Positions 33,261-35,445 of a stretch of 35,445 nucleotides of DNA are shown piece after piece. Origin of the DNA: Eubacteriales bacterium (lineage in GTDB: Bacteria > Bacillota_A > Clostridia > Lachnospirales > Lachnospiraceae); assembly GCA_030533315.1 (NCBI GenBank), contig JAUNJL010000022.1, positions 1 to 35,445 of the forward strand, given 5' to 3'. A program made the translations under genes and the position numbers. How positions within the stretch are numbered: the stretch's first letter is position 1; each line of letters starts with the position of its first letter. A model generated the notes under the pieces. It was not told the origin of the DNA, ran no database searches, and saw only the letters and a program-made list of their open reading frames with translations.

Positions 33261-35009
33261 ATGTATAAGAAAAAACGTAAAAAAGTGCAGAGCCTAAGAA
33301 CGGTGTCTCTGCGGCTTCTGATCCCCCTGGGGATTGCTGTGGCAGGGCTTCTTGTATTTTTAGGAATGAGCGTGAGGGAAAATAGAACCCTTTTGAGACA
33401 ATATGTCCAGGATACCGCTGAGCTGTATGTTGGCCAGATCAATAGAGATATTTCGCAAATGAACAGTGAGTTGGTTTATATTCATGCGCGTAATCAAGAT
33501 ATAGGGCTTCTTCCGGAAGCCTTGCGTCCATGGGATGCAAAATACTACGAGATGCTGTTTTCCATCATGGAACAAAACCGGATACTAAAGATCCGTTATA
33601 GTGAAGTTCAGTTTTTTTACGTTTATGGACAAAGGGCAGAGGTGCTGATCACGGACAGCGGAGTCATATTTTCAGACAGTGCGAAAAGCAAAGAGCACCA
33701 GGAATTGTTGGATGTTTTAAAGGAGCGGGGGAAAGAGGAATCGCTTTCGACAAGCTGGGAAATGATCTATGGCGAAAATGGATCATATATTATCAGCTGG
33801 TACACGAGGGACGGCACAACGATGGGGTGCGTCATCAATCTGAACACTATTTTGGAAATATTGCAAAAGGGGATCCAGAAGTATGATGCGATTCCCTTTG
33901 TGAAGAACAGTCAAGGAAAAATTTTCCTTCCGGAAAAATCCCAACGGACGTATGAACAGGAGATACGGTCTGGAAAGAAAGGATATCTTTTTTCTTACCC
34001 GCTGGGATGGGTGGGGGAAATCCACCTCTATGTTCTCAAGAGCAGCGGTATGCTGGAGCGGGTATTAAAGATGCAGATGCTCTTTATCGGCCTGATATCC
34101 ATATTGCTTCTTCTTGGCATGGGGATTGCCTATGGATATTATGGGAAAGTGATGGCGCCTATGAGAGAGTTTGTGGACGCTTTGGATAATATGGATGAAG
34201 AGCAGTTCTTGAATGAGAACGGTAAGAACAATATTTTGGAGCTGGAATTTGCCAGTGATAAGTTTCGGACATTGCTGCGGAAAATACAATCTCTAAAGAT
34301 TGCGGTCTACGAAAAGGAGCTCATGGAACAAAGGGCCGAATTGGAGTATGTGCAGGAGCAGGTGCGTCCTCATTTTCTGCTGAATTGCCTAAGCATCATT
34401 CATGGAATTGCGGATGAAAAGCAGGAAAAAGAGATCGTAAAGATTACGGAGGTGCTTGCAGATTATATGAGATATGTGATGAAGGATTCTAAAAATCAAA
34501 GGATCATTCGTGATGAGCTGACTCATATCGCATCATATGTGGAGATGCAGAAGCTCCGTTATGGAGAGGACGCCTTCTCCTATGAGGTTTTTGTGGATGG
34601 AGATTTAGAGAACGCCTTAGTTCCCCCGCTTTTGCTTCAGACGTTGGTGGAGAATGCGATCGTGCACGAGGTTTCGCTGGATCGCAAAATCGATATTTCC
34701 CTATACATTACGAAAGAAGAATATGAGGACGGAGACTACCTGTACATCAGCGTTTCTGATACGGGCGATGGTTTTTCTAAGGAAGTATTAAGTGCGGTCG
34801 AAAATGACACACCCATTATTTACAATGGCAGAAAACATGTGGGGCTCCAGAATGTGCGGCGGCGTTTGGCTTTGATGTACGGGGAGAGGGCAGGGATGCT
34901 CTGTTCCAATATGGGAGAACACTACGGGGCTGTTGTGGAGGTTCATCTGCCTTTTATGGAGTGCGTGTCTGATCGATCCGTATGGAAAAAAGGTATGGAA
35001 CAGGAATGA
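33261..35009 (+). CDS. YesM-type sensor histidine kinase
   Basis: A 582-residue membrane histidine kinase of the His_kinase/HPK7 type. Helix 1 spans about residues 15-35. An extracellular sensor domain of about 230 residues follows, then helix 2 (about 270-290) and a HAMP-like linker. The phospho-acceptor is His371 in EQVRPHFLLNCLSIIHG. Later blocks are LLLQTLVENAIVHEV (N box) and VSDTGDGFS (G1 box). The RPHFLLN variant differs from the usual NPHFLYN. GAGGA lies only four bases before the ATG, a short spacing. Its partner is probably the YesN-like regulator at 25607; the sugar operon between them is the probable target. Confidence 0.92.
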   Translation: MYKKKRKKVQSLRTVSLRLLIPLGIAVAGLLVFLGMSVRENRTLLRQYVQDTAELYVGQINRDISQMNSELVYIHARNQDIGLLPEALRPWDAKYYEMLFSIMEQNRILKIRYSEVQFFYVYGQRAEVLITDSGVIFSDSAKSKEHQELLDVLKERGKEESLSTSWEMIYGENGSYIISWYTRDGTTMGCVINLNTILEILQKGIQKYDAIPFVKNSQGKIFLPEKSQRTYEQEIRSGKKGYLFSYPLGWVGEIHLYVLKSSGMLERVLKMQMLFIGLISILLLLGMGIAYGYYGKVMAPMREFVDALDNMDEEQFLNENGKNNILELEFASDKFRTLLRKIQSLKIAVYEKELMEQRAELEYVQEQVRPHFLLNCLSIIHGIADEKQEKEIVKITEVLADYMRYVMKDSKNQRIIRDELTHIASYVEMQKLRYGEDAFSYEVFVDGDLENALVPPLLLQTLVENAIVHEVSLDRKIDISLYITKEEYEDGDYLYISVSDTGDGFSKEVLSAVENDTPIIYNGRKHVGLQNVRRRLALMYGERAGMLCSNMGEHYGAVVEVHLPFMECVSDRSVWKKGMEQE

Positions 35010-35126
35010 AATCAGGGGAGAATGGAAAAGCATTGCTGTTTTTCGTACATGAGGAATGGATGATCGGGGAGATGGCCCACAGGCGGGTGATTCTCTCTGT
35101 GTGAACGTGGAAAGGGGTAAAAAAGA

Positions 35127-35158
35127 CCGCAACGGTTCAGATTTCTGAACTGCTGCGG
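35127..35158. other. Imperfect hairpin downstream of the kinase gene
   Basis: CCGCAACGGTTCAG and CTGAACTGCTGCGG pair with one mismatch and one wobble around ATTT. A T run follows only in the minus-strand reading (35124-35118), so it is terminator-shaped for that direction. Confidence 0.55.
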
Positions 35159-35226
35159 GGAGTTTACAGGTACCTGGGGAACCTGGAAAATTGTTGTATT
35201 TCGCGAGATGGCGTGTGCAGGTCAAT

Positions 35227-35275
35227 ATGCTGATTGGTGAAGAGCAGGCAGCTTCTTCGGCGGTCAGCATTTTTT
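35227..35275 (+). terminator. Strong intrinsic terminator in the 3'-end region
   Basis: A 17-bp stem (35227-35243 with 35254-35270; one mismatch and three wobbles) closes a short loop and is followed by TTTTT. It either ends the kinase transcript or acts as an attenuator for the gene starting at 35441. Confidence 0.8.
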
Positions 35276-35334
35276 GATCGGAGAGGAAGGCTGCAATGTC
35301 TGTGATGCCGCAATCCAGGATTCACAGGTATCCT

Positions 35335-35367
35335 GCAAGGTATTGCCCATGACATCCTTGCTTTTTT
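35335..35367 (+). terminator. Second terminator-like hairpin before the last start codon
   Basis: GCAAGG (35335-35340) and CCTTGC (35356-35361) form a 6-bp stem followed by T6. A neighbouring stem CAGGAT/ATCCTG (35316-35335) lies directly upstream. This second terminator only 73 bases before a predicted start suggests conditional readthrough or that a promoter lies downstream of it. Confidence 0.55.
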
Positions 35368-35440
35368 ACATGGCGTTCAAAATTGCCGGATATTTCCATA
35401 TGACAATCGAGAAAATTTTTATTTACGAGGAGGGGCCAAA

Positions 35441-35445
35441 GTGAA
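35441..35445 (+). CDS. Start of a gene running off the window
   Basis: GAGGAGGGG (35427-35435) is a strong ribosome binding site, followed five bases later by GTG at 35441. Only the first five bases of the possible reading frame are in the window, so the product cannot be named. No competing ATG is near the site. Confidence 0.5.

Noticed and set aside
35164..35355. 63-codon minus-strand open frame ending next to a terminator-shaped hairpin
   Set aside because: The position beside the hairpin is suggestive, but it has no ribosome binding site or family likeness and overlaps two plus-strand terminators.
35010..35440. T-box or known riboswitch upstream of the last start
   Set aside because: The T-box core (AGGGTGGNACCGCG) and the conserved cores of SAM, TPP, lysine, cobalamin, glycine and c-di-GMP classes were not seen.

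Overview
The window looks like a chromosomal segment of a low-to-mid-GC Clostridia, most likely a Lachnospiraceae relative (Blautia/Clostridium type). This placement is inference. It rests on strong AGGAGG-type ribosome binding sites, many extended -10 promoters, PdxS/PdxT-type vitamin B6 synthesis, a PG-binding L,D-transpeptidase, a DUF3784-like small membrane protein, an Ogg1-type glycosylase and a YesM/YesN-regulated sugar transporter without its own ATPase. No rRNA, tRNA, CRISPR array, insertion sequence or prophage was seen.

Positions 1-9.6 kb hold housekeeping genes: phosphoglycerate mutase gpmI, a MATE efflux pump, an L,D-transpeptidase with a very acidic cytoplasmic tail, a DUF3784-like protein, a HAD phosphatase (minus), sfsA, the DNA-repair glycosylase mutY, and a family 2 glycosyltransferase overlapping mutY by four bases. 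Intrinsic terminators separate most units. Positions 9.6-14.6 kb hold a PAP2-type phosphatase (minus), an orphan OmpR/PhoB-class response regulator with a PHO-box-like promoter, topoisomerase III topB, and yaaA.

Positions 14.6-19.4 kb hold the vitamin B6 locus. pdxST (minus) diverges from its MocR/GntR-type regulator pdxR (plus), and their -10 elements share bases. pdxR overlaps a YtcJ-like amidohydrolase by four bases. Positions 19.5-25.3 kb hold an HD-GYP protein (minus, TTG start), a GNAT acetyltransferase behind a structured leader, a Crp/Fnr regulator diverging from a ferredoxin-like protein around a 14-bp palindrome, and an Ogg1-type 8-oxoguanine glycosylase.

Positions 25.3-35.0 kb form a carbohydrate-uptake locus of visibly lower GC: a small integrase-arm-like protein overlapping a YesN/AraC response regulator, two CUT1 permeases, a solute-binding protein, a GH31 alpha-glycosidase and a YesM-type histidine kinase. 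The kinase and regulator probably form one two-component system split to either side of the genes they control. The sugar would be imported with a shared MsmX-type ATPase and hydrolysed inside the cell by the GH31 enzyme. The window ends in a 431-base non-coding stretch with two terminator-like hairpins ahead of an apparent GTG start at the last bases.

I did not find a clear new defence or biosynthetic system. The best leads are regulatory: the structured leaders, the overlapping divergent pdx promoters, the PHO-box-like autoregulatory site, and the sugar locus whose binding protein lacks a lipoprotein cysteine.
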